Shown: positions 43,759 through 53,396 of the stretch, piece by piece | Numbering within the stretch: the first letter of the stretch is position 1 | How the letters are laid out: each line of letters starts with the position of its first letter | Assembly: GCF_013376415.1 (NCBI RefSeq) | Contig: NZ_WYET01000007.1 | Coordinates: 186,001-250,000, forward strand | Direction of reading: 5' to 3' | Length of the DNA stretch: 64,000 nt | Origin: Flagellimonas chongwuensis | GTDB taxonomy: Bacteria; Bacteroidota; Bacteroidia; Flavobacteriales; Flavobacteriaceae | Program-made: the position numbers and the translations under genes | Notes under the pieces: generated by a model | Told to the model about the DNA's origin: nothing | Databases searched by the model: none | What the model saw: the letters and a program-made list of their open reading frames with translations, nothing else

Positions 43759-44508
43759 TCAGGTATTGGAATCTTTCCGAAACAATTCCATCAAATTGAA
43801 CAATAGGATACAGAAGAACACCCAAATTGCTCCTGCTATAAATCCACCTAAAATATCGGAAGGAAAGTGTACTCCTAAATAAATGCGACTGACCCCTATA
43901 CTCAAAATAAGAAGTGACACGAGCACTATAAGTATATTTTTCACCAAAGGTTTTATCCTAAATTTGTGGAGGAGATAAATTAGAAAACCATAAAAGGCCA
44001 TAGCGCTCATGGCATGTCCACTTGGATAACTCAGTGTCTCTACAGTTACTATATGTTCCAAATCCGGTCGTGCCCTATCAATAAAACGTTTAAGTACCAT
44101 ATTTGAGGTAGTTGCCAATAAAAGGACCAAAAATATCTGGCCAACATACTTCCATTTTTTATAAATAAATGCGGTGGCCAGTACCATTAAGGCAAGAATA
44201 ACCAGATAACCGTTCACATCTCCTATGTTAGTGACAAAAATGAAAAAATCGGTGAGTGTTGATGAACGAAATGAAAAAACGAATTGGGTTATTTGGCTAT
44301 CTATCGTGCCTAAATACTCTGTTTTAAGTGTCTCGGTAAGCTCAACAAAAACATTGATTCCCAAAACAATCAGAACCAGTGCGATCAATGCGGTTACAAA
44401 ATAGGCTCCCTTGTGGCGGTATTTGTCCAATATTGGGGCGAGCCACTCCTGCACGTTGGAAACTAACTGCTTTAAACTAGATTTTATAGTCTTTCTTCTA
44501 AATTTCAT
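43759..44508 (-). CDS. PAP2-superfamily membrane phosphatase
   Basis: The 249-aa product has six membrane helices and all three PAP2 motifs: KRFIDRARP, SYPSGHAMSAM, and SRIYLGVHFPSD containing the catalytic His. It probably dephosphorylates a lipid such as phosphatidic acid, undecaprenyl or phosphatidylglycerol phosphate at the outer face of the inner membrane. It stands between the HPF gene and the large phosphoesterase/barrel gene, all leftward. Confidence 0.93.
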   Translation of the reverse strand: MKFRRKTIKSSLKQLVSNVQEWLAPILDKYRHKGAYFVTALIALVLIVLGINVFVELTETLKTEYLGTIDSQITQFVFSFRSSTLTDFFIFVTNIGDVNGYLVILALMVLATAFIYKKWKYVGQIFLVLLLATTSNMVLKRFIDRARPDLEHIVTVETLSYPSGHAMSAMAFYGFLIYLLHKFRIKPLVKNILIVLVSLLILSIGVSRIYLGVHFPSDILGGFIAGAIWVFFCILLFNLMELFRKDSNT

Positions 44509-44599
44509 ATACTTTTCAAATTGGTCACATTTAGCATTTTAATCCCTCCCAGAACAATGAAATGAAGAAAGTGATATTTGCCAAATGCTGTTCATGAAT

Positions 44600-47500
44600 T
44601 TAAAAAGGAACACTTAAACTTACCTGGAACAAATTGTTTTCTTTGGAATTGAAGTATCCCAATTTCAGAGTCAACTCCTTTAAACTTCCAATCCACAATC
44701 CCCCACCTTGGGATGTATGCCATGTATGGGAGGTATCGTTTTGCACCCATACTCTCCCATAATCGAACCCACCAAAAACACCGAAGGTCACGGGCGTGAA
44801 TGCGGTAACATATTCCTTTATTCGAAATTTAAGGTCGGTGTTCTGATAAAAATAGGACCGTCCCGTAAATCTCTGGTCCCTAAAACCACGTAAACCATTG
44901 TCCCCGCCAATGGAGGGAGCATGGTAGAAAAAGTATTCATTATCACCTATGTTGGTCCTATATTCCGCAATAGTGGAGAATACCAAGTCGCCCGATGGAA
45001 TCAGTTTATGATCAAAACCAGCTTTTACGGAAGCGTAGCCAAATCTATTTTCTTCAATGCCAAGGTTGGCTTTGTACCCAACAGTGAGCCCAAAATACAT
45101 TGCTTTGGTCGGGAAATCCCCTGCATTGTCCCTATCGTAATGTCCTGTGACTTCCGCACCTATATAGTTTTGAGATGCAAATGCCTCTGGATTCAGATTC
45201 TGTAAATTGAAGAAGCGATCATCCATTTGTTTTACCTCATAAGATTCAAAAATCAATCTTGGTCTTAGATGGTAGTAGGCCAAGCCAACGTACGATTTAA
45301 ATTGACGAACACGTCCTCTGTAAAAATCAATATCCAATTGATTTTCTTGGTTGACGGTTTCGTTGCCATAACCGAAAAAGTTTTTTACATACCTGTCGTT
45401 GCTATAGTAAGCTCCAGTTTCAAAGTTCCACCCTGGTACTACATTGGCGAACACCCCATCATATTGTAGTTCAAAAGCGCCGAAAGAGAAGTAATAATTG
45501 GCCCTGAACGTATGCTGTTGTTTGTAAGGAGCACCATTTAGGCCATTCTTGGTGTATTGTTCCGTGAGGCCTAAAAACACATTATCATCCGACCTAAAGC
45601 CAAGGTTGGGAGCTAGTATATTGTTGTTTGGTGTAAAATACTTCCAATGAAGGGTATTGCTTTGATATAAATTGGTGAGCTGTGTTTTGGGTTTCTCTTT
45701 CTTAAAATCCGACTCTTCATGTTTCCAGTCATAAACGGTAACTTTTTTCTTGTTTTGTATATGGTACTGGTCTCTCCCATACCCCCCAACTATTTTTATC
45801 TTGATGTATTTGTCCCCATCACCTGTTATCTCAAATACATCATCATCTCCAAGTCCGTACGCCCAAACTTCATGGGTTGTTGATTTATCCAAAGTCCTCC
45901 GATAAATTTCTTGATCGGGTTCATCCGAAAGAATCCGATTAACAACAACGATGGTTTTGCCATCATCCTGCCTTGCGAACTCAAATTTATCATCCTTCTC
46001 CGTACCTCTTACGATTACCACCTTGTTTAAATAGGTACCATATGCCAACGCCCAATCATCAAGCTTTTCCAACCTCAACTTAAGTGATTCTTTTATGAAA
46101 TCGGAGACACTGTCCCGTACTTCCATTGGAAGGTATTTAAAGGCATCTTCAATTTCTTGTTCCCCCAAATTACTTTGAATGTATTTTGCCTCTTCCACCC
46201 AAGATTCTATTCCCAAATTTGTTACAAGAACTTTATCAAGTTGGCTGCCTGATAAATTGAGCCATTTAATATCGTCGATGTCATCATCAAAGGTTTGCCA
46301 TCTTCTGGAATTTGGCACGAACAGTTTGATCAGTTTAAGGGCAAATCCATCAAAACGCGGAAAAATATTGTCCCTATCCCTTGGAATGGGCATAAATTCT
46401 TTTATTCCGTCCTCTCCTTCATACTCTACCCATCTCCACTGATCTTGGTGGCGGTCCCAGTCTCCAATGAGCATATCAAAGATCCTTGCTCGTATATAGG
46501 CCTTTTGATCAACGACGTATTCCTCATCCTCTTTGATTTTCTCCAGCATACCCGTAGTGCTTTCAATGTCGGTAACCTTACCATTTTCATCGATGGTTCT
46601 TCTATACCCTTTGTAATTTTCCTGCTCTTCGGATGGACGCCTTTCTATAAAATAAAGTTCGTCACCATAGTCCTCATTAAAATCACCCAATGTTTCCTGC
46701 TTTGGAACATAATATAATTTGGTGTCGGAATGGTTTACCTCTACCGCTCGTGCCAAAGGGTCTACAACTAACTGCATAAAGGGGTGTGCCGTGGAAAAAA
46801 AATCCGAAACCAATTCCTCCGGCCACGAATCACGATATTTGTCTTCGTTATAAGCTATTCCCGGGAGTTTGAACTTTAGAAACTTTAATGCACTTTTTCG
46901 TAACGATCTCATTGCATATTCACCTCCATCCTTATCTTCGAGGCGCAAAGAAAAGGATTGATGGCCCCCACCTTCTTTGGTGACTTTCACCCCTCCATAG
47001 AGTGTATCTAAATTTACAGTAGGTGCGGTCACCTTTTTTCCAAAATAAGAACGGTACCGCTCTCCCCACAAAAACTCATAAAATCCTGATTTATAATATG
47101 CATCAGGATCATCCAAAACCTTTTCCGAAACTTCTTTGGGAAGGTCTGAATCTATCTTGATGATGGGTTTTTTCTCAGGAAATTTTGGCAGAACATCCAT
47201 GGTAGTGGTGTTTTCATCCCCATCAAAACTATAGAAGGTGGTTTGGGAAGAACCATCTTTAAAATATTCCAGTTTTGCATAACCCAGGGTTCCATGTGCA
47301 AATTTGCCTTCGAAAGGCAGAGAACCACCAAGGGACACCAATTCATCCTTGGAAAGATAGGTCGCCGATTTTGAAGCCAACGCTCCGCTGATGATTTGAC
47401 GCACATTTTTGGCTACTAGGTATTGTAGGTTTTCCTCATGGCCCGAAACAATGGTTATCCTTTCTGATTTCTGCGCCTGAGTGGTAACAAATACCCTGAG

Positions 47501-48319
47501 ATAATTATAGCGTCTTGAATTTAAATGTTCTGGATCAAAAGCTGCTAGGTCTTTTAGGCCCTCATTTAGCGTTCCCAAAACTGGAAGGGGTTTCATATGG
47601 TCGCCAAAAGTTTTGTGGCCGGCATATTGTCCATTACTGAAAACGGGATGGTGCATCGCTATTACAATGTTTTTGTCCAAGTTGTCATCTATGGCATCTT
47701 CAAGTTCCTGAACAAATCTTTGCCTTGTTACAATATCCGTACACTTTTTATTAATATTCTTAACCTTGGACCAATTGGACACAAACCAGTTGGAGTCCAC
47801 TAAGATTAAAATCAATTTGTCACTTAGTTCTATCCGTTCTATTGGACATGCATTTTCTGGAAAAAAATCTACGCTTTCCAAATTCAGGTCCTTTATATAG
47901 TTTTCAAACTCTTCTATATTCTCTACGTTTTCTGATTTCCATTCATTATTTCCAGGAATCAGAATGGTGCTGCCCTTGTAGTTTTTGGTCAGACCAATGT
48001 GCTTGTCCAACAGTTGCCTATCCAAATCCCAACTATCCGTTCCATCCGTAACATTGTCACCTGTAAAAATTAAAGTGCTATTTTCGGAAGCTTGGCTTAA
48101 TTGATTACCTAAACTTTCCAGAATAGGACTATTGTCCATTGCAGAAATGTTTCCCATCCCCCCCGCTATAAAAAAAGTATAACTGGGCTCTTTACCACTA
48201 TTCTTATTTACAATTTCATCGCTTTGCTGTAGCTTGAGTGTAGCGCACGATGCAAATAACATAGACCCGAAGAACAACACCATTCTCCTACAAACCAATG
48301 GTTTAAAAAATTTTGTCAT
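44600..48319 (-). CDS. Lipoprotein fusion: degenerate calcineurin-like phosphoesterase, kinase-like domain, Omp85-type barrel
   Basis: The 1239-aa product has a lipobox (FASC, Cys25) and three regions. Residues about 45-330 are a metallophosphoesterase fold whose metal motifs are partly lost: AGGMGN in place of GDxG, GDN kept (87-89), GNNE (123-126) in place of GNHD/E, HH kept (223-224), and GHEEN (293-297) in place of GHxH. Residues about 405-770 match the kinase-like protein at 41377, with GDWDRHQDQW (D622, H624) and PIPRDRDN (D648, D650). Residues about 880-1239 form a surface-antigen/Omp85 barrel ending in VSLSVPF, with GGDNGLRGFRDQRFTG. It would sit in the outer membrane with the soluble domains in the periplasm or outside. 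The phosphatase domain is probably weak or inactive. Confidence 0.83.
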   Translation of the reverse strand: MTKFFKPLVCRRMVLFFGSMLFASCATLKLQQSDEIVNKNSGKEPSYTFFIAGGMGNISAMDNSPILESLGNQLSQASENSTLIFTGDNVTDGTDSWDLDRQLLDKHIGLTKNYKGSTILIPGNNEWKSENVENIEEFENYIKDLNLESVDFFPENACPIERIELSDKLILILVDSNWFVSNWSKVKNINKKCTDIVTRQRFVQELEDAIDDNLDKNIVIAMHHPVFSNGQYAGHKTFGDHMKPLPVLGTLNEGLKDLAAFDPEHLNSRRYNYLRVFVTTQAQKSERITIVSGHEENLQYLVAKNVRQIISGALASKSATYLSKDELVSLGGSLPFEGKFAHGTLGYAKLEYFKDGSSQTTFYSFDGDENTTTMDVLPKFPEKKPIIKIDSDLPKEVSEKVLDDPDAYYKSGFYEFLWGERYRSYFGKKVTAPTVNLDTLYGGVKVTKEGGGHQSFSLRLEDKDGGEYAMRSLRKSALKFLKFKLPGIAYNEDKYRDSWPEELVSDFFSTAHPFMQLVVDPLARAVEVNHSDTKLYYVPKQETLGDFNEDYGDELYFIERRPSEEQENYKGYRRTIDENGKVTDIESTTGMLEKIKEDEEYVVDQKAYIRARIFDMLIGDWDRHQDQWRWVEYEGEDGIKEFMPIPRDRDNIFPRFDGFALKLIKLFVPNSRRWQTFDDDIDDIKWLNLSGSQLDKVLVTNLGIESWVEEAKYIQSNLGEQEIEDAFKYLPMEVRDSVSDFIKESLKLRLEKLDDWALAYGTYLNKVVIVRGTEKDDKFEFARQDDGKTIVVVNRILSDEPDQEIYRRTLDKSTTHEVWAYGLGDDDVFEITGDGDKYIKIKIVGGYGRDQYHIQNKKKVTVYDWKHEESDFKKEKPKTQLTNLYQSNTLHWKYFTPNNNILAPNLGFRSDDNVFLGLTEQYTKNGLNGAPYKQQHTFRANYYFSFGAFELQYDGVFANVVPGWNFETGAYYSNDRYVKNFFGYGNETVNQENQLDIDFYRGRVRQFKSYVGLAYYHLRPRLIFESYEVKQMDDRFFNLQNLNPEAFASQNYIGAEVTGHYDRDNAGDFPTKAMYFGLTVGYKANLGIEENRFGYASVKAGFDHKLIPSGDLVFSTIAEYRTNIGDNEYFFYHAPSIGGDNGLRGFRDQRFTGRSYFYQNTDLKFRIKEYVTAFTPVTFGVFGGFDYGRVWVQNDTSHTWHTSQGGGLWIGSLKELTLKLGYFNSKENNLFQVSLSVPF

Positions 48320-48330
48320 AGATAGAATTA

Positions 48331-48350
48331 AAAAGACTTTTTAGTCTTTT
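48331..48350 (-). repeat. Perfect 8-bp palindromic hairpin 12 bp upstream of the phosphoesterase/barrel gene
   Basis: AAAAGACT (48331-48338) and AGTCTTTT (48343-48350) with loop TTTT. On the minus strand it ends 11-12 nt before the ATG at 48319, so it would fold in the mRNA leader and could limit ribosome access or be an operator. Confidence 0.45.
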
Positions 48351-48830
48351 CGAAAAATATTAGGTACTCTAATCTTCCTTTAATATTTGGACCTGAATCA
48401 GTTCAATTACTGGGAATAATTTTATTCGGTGACTACTTTTGTCTTGAACGGATTACCTGCTCCCAATAATAAGTACCCAATGTAAACAAGAGACATGATT
48501 TTAGGACATCCTATTGATTATAAGTTTAACTCTATCAAGTTTAATTGCTTGTAGTTTGAATTATCAAGCTCTAATTTGATGTTAGTGATGACAGGTAAAA
48601 AGGGTTTTACCAATTTAAGATGGAGAGGATAGAATAGTTCATGTTGAGCGTTGTGAAGTAAGTACTGTCTTTTATAGTATCATATAGCCCGATATCTATG
48701 TAGAATTTAATAGGCTATCGTCATTATTGGTAAGATTAATTAGAAGATGTACACATATAGGACGTAGCAGGTGAAGTCTCTGTGTACAGAAAGATAAATT
48801 GAGCTTTTTATAGCAAAATTCATGTAAGCA
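48351..48830. other. AT-rich intergenic region without a gene
   Basis: No coding frame of interest on either strand. An 8-bp inverted repeat TGTACACA (48748-48755) / TGTGTACA (48781-48788) lies about 48 bp before the terminator at 48836-48869. A small RNA on the plus strand is possible but unsupported otherwise. Confidence 0.35.
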
Positions 48831-48835
48831 ATAAA

Positions 48836-48869
48836 AAAGGCCTTAAAGGATTTAATCTTTAAGGCCTTT
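48836..48869. terminator. Strong terminator downstream of the REC-GT2 gene
   Basis: Perfect 13-bp arms AAAGGCCTTAAAG (48836-48848) and CTTTAAGGCCTTT (48857-48869), loop of 8 nt. On the minus strand six T residues follow, as needed for the leftward REC-GT2 gene ending at 48987. Plus-strand use is also possible. Confidence 0.8.
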
Positions 48870-48986
48870 ATTTTTCATATCGTCGTGTAAGGATTTGGAC
48901 ATCCGCTAAACCCTGAATTTTATTGGGTTTTTCCCTGCACACACTTTTATTTCTAACCGAATTAGAAACCACTACAAGCAAATCGT

Positions 48987-50120
48987 TCATCTGTATTTAA
49001 ACGACAACTGACCCAATTGCCAAATGATCTTAATGGAATCCTTCATGGACAATTTTGAGCCATCAGCATGGATCCAGCGCTTTAAGGGTTGCTCGCAAAT
49101 AAGGGAAGTAGCCTTTTCTTTTCCATATTTTTTTCCCATTCTGATGAAAATCTCCACATCGAACAACCATCGTGTCTTAAAAGGTTTGTCAAAAACAGAG
49201 GTCACAGTAGTAGGTCGCATTACCTTTGCTCCACATTGCGTATCCTTAAAGGGCATTCCCAAGATTTTTTGGATGATTAAGTTGATGGTCTTACTGATGA
49301 TTTTTCTTGCAGACTCTTTTGTGATGTCGGCTCCCATTCGACTGATTCGGGATCCGCTCACAATATCGAATTGTGACCCTTCAATGGTTCGTACCAATTC
49401 ATCAAAATCCGTAAAATCCGTGGAAAGGTCTGCATCCAAATACCCCATATAATCAAACTGACCATCTTTGGCCAAGTGAATAATTCCCTGTCTCACCGCT
49501 TCTGCTTTACCACCATTCTTCTCACAGTTGTATATACTGATGCTATCTTCGTTCCCCTTTCTGATTTCCTGTAGAACCTCCAATGTATTGTCTGTACTGC
49601 CATCATTCACAAAGCATAAGTGATATCCTGGATGGCGTCTGGCAAAATCTTGAAACTCTTTGCCACTCAAACGGTCTTCTTCATTATAACAAGGGATGAC
49701 AACACCCACACAATGCTTTTGAATCAATTGTGTCTCCTTCTTTACCGAACGTTTCTCCAAAATTGGAGCGCCAATAGTACGCTTTACCCGAGCCACCATT
49801 TCATCCAAACCAATCGGTTTCTTCATGTAATCCACGATACCCAGTTCAAAACCATTCAAAATTACACTTTCATCATTGTTACCGGACATGACCATAATAG
49901 GTACGTTCATATCAATTTCCTTGAGCTGATCAATAACTTCCAACCCGGTCATCTCGGGCATATTCATGTCCATGACCACTAAATTAGGCTTAAACTCCTT
50001 AAAGATTTCAATACCTTCTTTGCCGCTAGAGGCCGTTTTTACCAAATAGCCAATCTCTTTAAGTTTTCTCTGTACGGATAACAGTATTAACTGTTGATCA
50101 TCAATTGCTAAAATTTTCAT
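48987..50120 (-). CDS. Response regulator receiver fused to a GT2 glycosyltransferase
   Basis: The 377-aa product begins with a receiver domain (residues 1 to about 118: IDDQQ acidic pair, phospho-acceptor Asp51 in LVVMDMNMPEMTG, Lys in YMKKPIG). A short linker leads to a GT-A fold family 2 glycosyltransferase (about 135-375: VGVVIPCYNEEDRL, FVNDGSTDNT, GYLDADLSTDFTDF with the DxD-type metal motif, CGAKVMRPT). The transferase part resembles dolichyl/polyprenyl-phosphate glucosyl- or mannosyltransferases but has no membrane helices. A phosphorylation-controlled glycosyltransferase is implied. It diverges from the GT-C gene and has the CTTAACCT leader right before its ATG. Confidence 0.9.
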   Translation of the reverse strand: MKILAIDDQQLILLSVQRKLKEIGYLVKTASSGKEGIEIFKEFKPNLVVMDMNMPEMTGLEVIDQLKEIDMNVPIMVMSGNNDESVILNGFELGIVDYMKKPIGLDEMVARVKRTIGAPILEKRSVKKETQLIQKHCVGVVIPCYNEEDRLSGKEFQDFARRHPGYHLCFVNDGSTDNTLEVLQEIRKGNEDSISIYNCEKNGGKAEAVRQGIIHLAKDGQFDYMGYLDADLSTDFTDFDELVRTIEGSQFDIVSGSRISRMGADITKESARKIISKTINLIIQKILGMPFKDTQCGAKVMRPTTVTSVFDKPFKTRWLFDVEIFIRMGKKYGKEKATSLICEQPLKRWIHADGSKLSMKDSIKIIWQLGQLSFKYR

Positions 50121-50209
50121 AGGTTAAGGTTTTATGTTATTGATCAAACTTGAAGCAAATCTATCACCAATTGATGTTCCCCAACGCTCAAAAAAGTTGG
50201 AAATCAATT

Positions 50210-50225
50210 AAGTGTAGACGAATGG
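50210..50225. promoter_or_regulatory. Exopolysaccharide-locus motif, copy A
   Basis: AAGTGTAGACGAATGG, identical over 16 bp to the copy at 57507-57522, in the 186-bp divergent region between the REC-GT2 and GT-C genes. Confidence 0.6.
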
Positions 50226-50306
50226 TAAAACTGAAGCGATGGACAGTTCATTGGTTTTCCGACAATATTTAGACCTTTAAACTGTTATATTTCCTGATAG
50301 ATATTC

Positions 50307-53300
50307 ATGAAAAAACAAACCAACATTACCTTGGCCATTGCATTGGTTTTTGGGCTCATTTTTCACGGGGCGACCATCTTTTTTACGTTGGAAACCACCT
50401 ATGATGCGCTCATTCACCTATTCTTTGCAGACCACTATGCTGATAGTTGGTTCGAGCCTTGGGATTATCGCTGGTATACCGGTTTCACTGTACAGGGGTA
50501 TCCGCCATTGGTTCATCAATGTATCGCATTGCTTTCGTATATCGGTGGATTAAAGTTTGGAATGTTTACCATGGCTTTGCTCATCATCGCCCTGTTCATT
50601 ACCGGAGCGTATCGATTTGCGCTGGTCATTTCAGGAAATCGAAAAATAGCGGGCTATACCGCTCTTCTTGCGGCATTCTCCTCCATGTTTTTGGAAACAC
50701 TTCACATTTTTGGTCAATTACCTAGTTTGATGGGTATCTCCATCTTAATGCATGCGCTTCCCGAGATTTACATGTGGATAAAGACGGGACGAAAATTTAA
50801 ACTGATTTCCTCGCTTTCCATGATTGCGGTAACGGTTACATCTCATCATGTGACACCGATTTTTGGGATGGTCTTTTTTATCTTCCCGTTGATTGGACTT
50901 GTAATTATGGATGCTTCTAAGGAAGCGGTAGAAATCAATACCAAGATTACTTTCAAAGTATTTCTGCAACAATTCAAACGTCTTTTTGGGCGCATTGTCA
51001 TATTTGGAGGCGGCTCCTTGGTGGCCATTGTAGGTTGCATATTACCGTATTGGGTCAACTCCAAAAGAAACCCGATTACCCAAGTTCCGATTCCGCATGG
51101 ATCTCGTGACAACTTTCTGGAAGTTACCTCCTCGGGATTAGTGTTCTTTTTGATTCCCTGGGGGATATTATTGTTTATCCTACCCTACCTATTTTACCGT
51201 TTTTACAGCAAGCGTTTGTTGTTTTTTGGACTATCGTTTTCCATGTTGACATTATTGGGAACCGGTGGCACCACCCCCCTACCTAAAATGCTGTTGGGCG
51301 ACACGGCCTTTAACATCCTTACACTCGACCGTTTCACGCTATGGGCCACCATTATGTCTTTGCCCCTATTTGGAGAGTTTGTGTATCGTTTGGTGGAAGG
51401 CGACATTAGGGAACAACTCCTTAAAGCGTTTAAAAAACCATTACACTATGTGCTGGCCGGTGGATTGGGTATATCCTTCATCGCCGCGGCTATATTTGCC
51501 ATGAGCCTCAACTATTTTAGGCCTTCGCAACCACAACGGATCAATATGCTGCCCATTGTCAATTTCCTGAACCAAGATCAACATGATCAATGGCGTTATT
51601 TGCCCTTGGGGTTCGGAGATCAAATGGCATGGCTCTCCGCGCAGACCAAGGCCATGACGGTGGATGGCAACTATCATTCGGCCCGAAGGTTGCCCGAGCT
51701 GACCACAAGGGCCATTGAACGACTGGAAAATTCAAAGTTTAGGGGTGTGGAGGGTATTGGTTCCCTACAACAATTTTTGACCGTTCCGGAGAAATACAAT
51801 CTCAAGTACATATTTTCCAACGATAAGTTCTACGACCCTATTCTCTATTTCTGCGGATGGCAACGTTTACAGCAACTGGAAAATGGTATTATGGTCTGGG
51901 AGCGCCTCAATATTTCCCCTTTGCCCAAGGTGATTCCCAAAGAAGACGTGCCCAACTTCTTGAAGCTCATGTGGGGATTGATTCCTGTAGGGACTTTGCT
52001 ATTGGCTTTTATCATCAATATTCAACTGCCATGGTATTGGAAACTCAAAGGAAAATCCAACAAAGTGGACGATTACTTCTACCACGCACCAAAATTCAAC
52101 GGTATTTCCAGGGGCCTTTCCTTCATCAATGGAGCTTGGGCCATCGAAATGATCGGAATTTTCGTTTTTGGCATCTATCATTTTTACTTGGACAATGCCA
52201 CCCAGATCAGTGCCGAGAATGTGGTCAAATCCTATTATGACGCGCTGGATTTTATGGAATTTGAACGGGCACACTCCTATTTGGATCCTGATGCCGACGT
52301 GAGCCTATCCCAATATATGTTGGAAGTATCGGTCACAGACGGTTTATTGAGCTCTTACGCCAAGATGGATTCCATTGGCATAACAAAGACCAAGGAAACC
52401 AATAATACAATAGAAATGGAAGTGGCCACCAAATGGATCACCCCCTTGGAGAAAGTAGACCGCACCTATCAACATACGGTCATCAAAAAGAACGGGCAAT
52501 GGTACATCAAACCAAAAAAAGTGGACAACGATATTCCACCCAACCAGTTGATTGCTTCCAACCAGACCCAATATTACAATCATGGACGAAGGCGCATCAC
52601 TACACAACAAACGTATCATGAGGATATTTTACGCCAACCGCTTTTGGAGGTATTATCTGCCAAATTGGTCAAATATAAAGGCAGTTACAGTATTGTCGGT
52701 GAGCTTCAGAATATTGACAATGTACCCGCGGATATTTCCATAAAAGGGACCCTATACAACGAAAACGACAAACAGTTGGCCCAGCACGATGTCAAGTTCC
52801 ACTCAAAGCATAAACTCATGCCCAAGGAAACCACATCGTTCCGCATAGATTTTGAGGGAATTGCCTGGTCGTCCACTAAAGACACCTTACCCCCCACTTT
52901 TGATCCCGACCAGTTTACACCAATCAGTTTGGCGGAACAACCCGTCACTTTTGATCTACAATGTGCAGGTAATGTGGCAACGACCGACCTCTACAAATCC
53001 GTGGCACTCCAAGAATGGCATATGAATCAAGATATCTTAAGAGGGACATTGTTCAATTTCGGTACACAAGAGGTGACCATTCCTCAAATCTTGACCTCGT
53101 ACTATACTGAAGCTGGAGAAATTTTATGGTTGGAACATCATTTTACGTTGGATGGCATCCGCATTCAACGGAAGCAAACTTTTGAAATGCCGCTGTTGGA
53201 TTTGAGCGAACTGGAAATCATTGCGGAGGGATTGGAAAACTGCTACGTGAACGGCCTGCCCAATGCTGAAATTGCGGAACGGTACTTTTCCGATAGAAAT

Positions 53301-53396
53301 GAGCAGCTTAAATGGGAAATGATGCGTCCTTACAATGGGGATGGCTTTTCGTATTTTCAGGTGGAGTTGAACAATTACATTGGAAACCCCAAATAA
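50307..53396 (+). CDS. GT-C-type membrane glycosyltransferase-like protein (6-PTPS-related membrane family)
   Basis: The 1029-aa product has about 10-12 membrane helices in its first 600 residues. The first extracytoplasmic loop is acidic (TTYDALIHLFFADHYADSWFEPW ... GYPPLVHQ), as in GT-C enzymes and the 6-pyruvoyl-tetrahydropterin-synthase-related membrane family. A soluble tail follows with an NTF2-like domain (ENVVKSYYDALDFMEFERAHSYL ... GQWYIKPKK), an FxLYD-like beta domain (LLEVLSAKLVKYKGSYSIVGELQNID) and a final beta region. It probably transfers sugar from a lipid-phosphate donor on the periplasmic side; the REC-GT2 protein next door could make that donor. It is followed directly (0-bp gap) by a lipoprotein gene. 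Confidence 0.78.
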   Translation: MKKQTNITLAIALVFGLIFHGATIFFTLETTYDALIHLFFADHYADSWFEPWDYRWYTGFTVQGYPPLVHQCIALLSYIGGLKFGMFTMALLIIALFITGAYRFALVISGNRKIAGYTALLAAFSSMFLETLHIFGQLPSLMGISILMHALPEIYMWIKTGRKFKLISSLSMIAVTVTSHHVTPIFGMVFFIFPLIGLVIMDASKEAVEINTKITFKVFLQQFKRLFGRIVIFGGGSLVAIVGCILPYWVNSKRNPITQVPIPHGSRDNFLEVTSSGLVFFLIPWGILLFILPYLFYRFYSKRLLFFGLSFSMLTLLGTGGTTPLPKMLLGDTAFNILTLDRFTLWATIMSLPLFGEFVYRLVEGDIREQLLKAFKKPLHYVLAGGLGISFIAAAIFAMSLNYFRPSQPQRINMLPIVNFLNQDQHDQWRYLPLGFGDQMAWLSAQTKAMTVDGNYHSARRLPELTTRAIERLENSKFRGVEGIGSLQQFLTVPEKYNLKYIFSNDKFYDPILYFCGWQRLQQLENGIMVWERLNISPLPKVIPKEDVPNFLKLMWGLIPVGTLLLAFIINIQLPWYWKLKGKSNKVDDYFYHAPKFNGISRGLSFINGAWAIEMIGIFVFGIYHFYLDNATQISAENVVKSYYDALDFMEFERAHSYLDPDADVSLSQYMLEVSVTDGLLSSYAKMDSIGITKTKETNNTIEMEVATKWITPLEKVDRTYQHTVIKKNGQWYIKPKKVDNDIPPNQLIASNQTQYYNHGRRRITTQQTYHEDILRQPLLEVLSAKLVKYKGSYSIVGELQNIDNVPADISIKGTLYNENDKQLAQHDVKFHSKHKLMPKETTSFRIDFEGIAWSSTKDTLPPTFDPDQFTPISLAEQPVTFDLQCAGNVATTDLYKSVALQEWHMNQDILRGTLFNFGTQEVTIPQILTSYYTEAGEILWLEHHFTLDGIRIQRKQTFEMPLLDLSELEIIAEGLENCYVNGLPNAEIAERYFSDRNEQLKWEMMRPYNGDGFSYFQVELNNYIGNPK

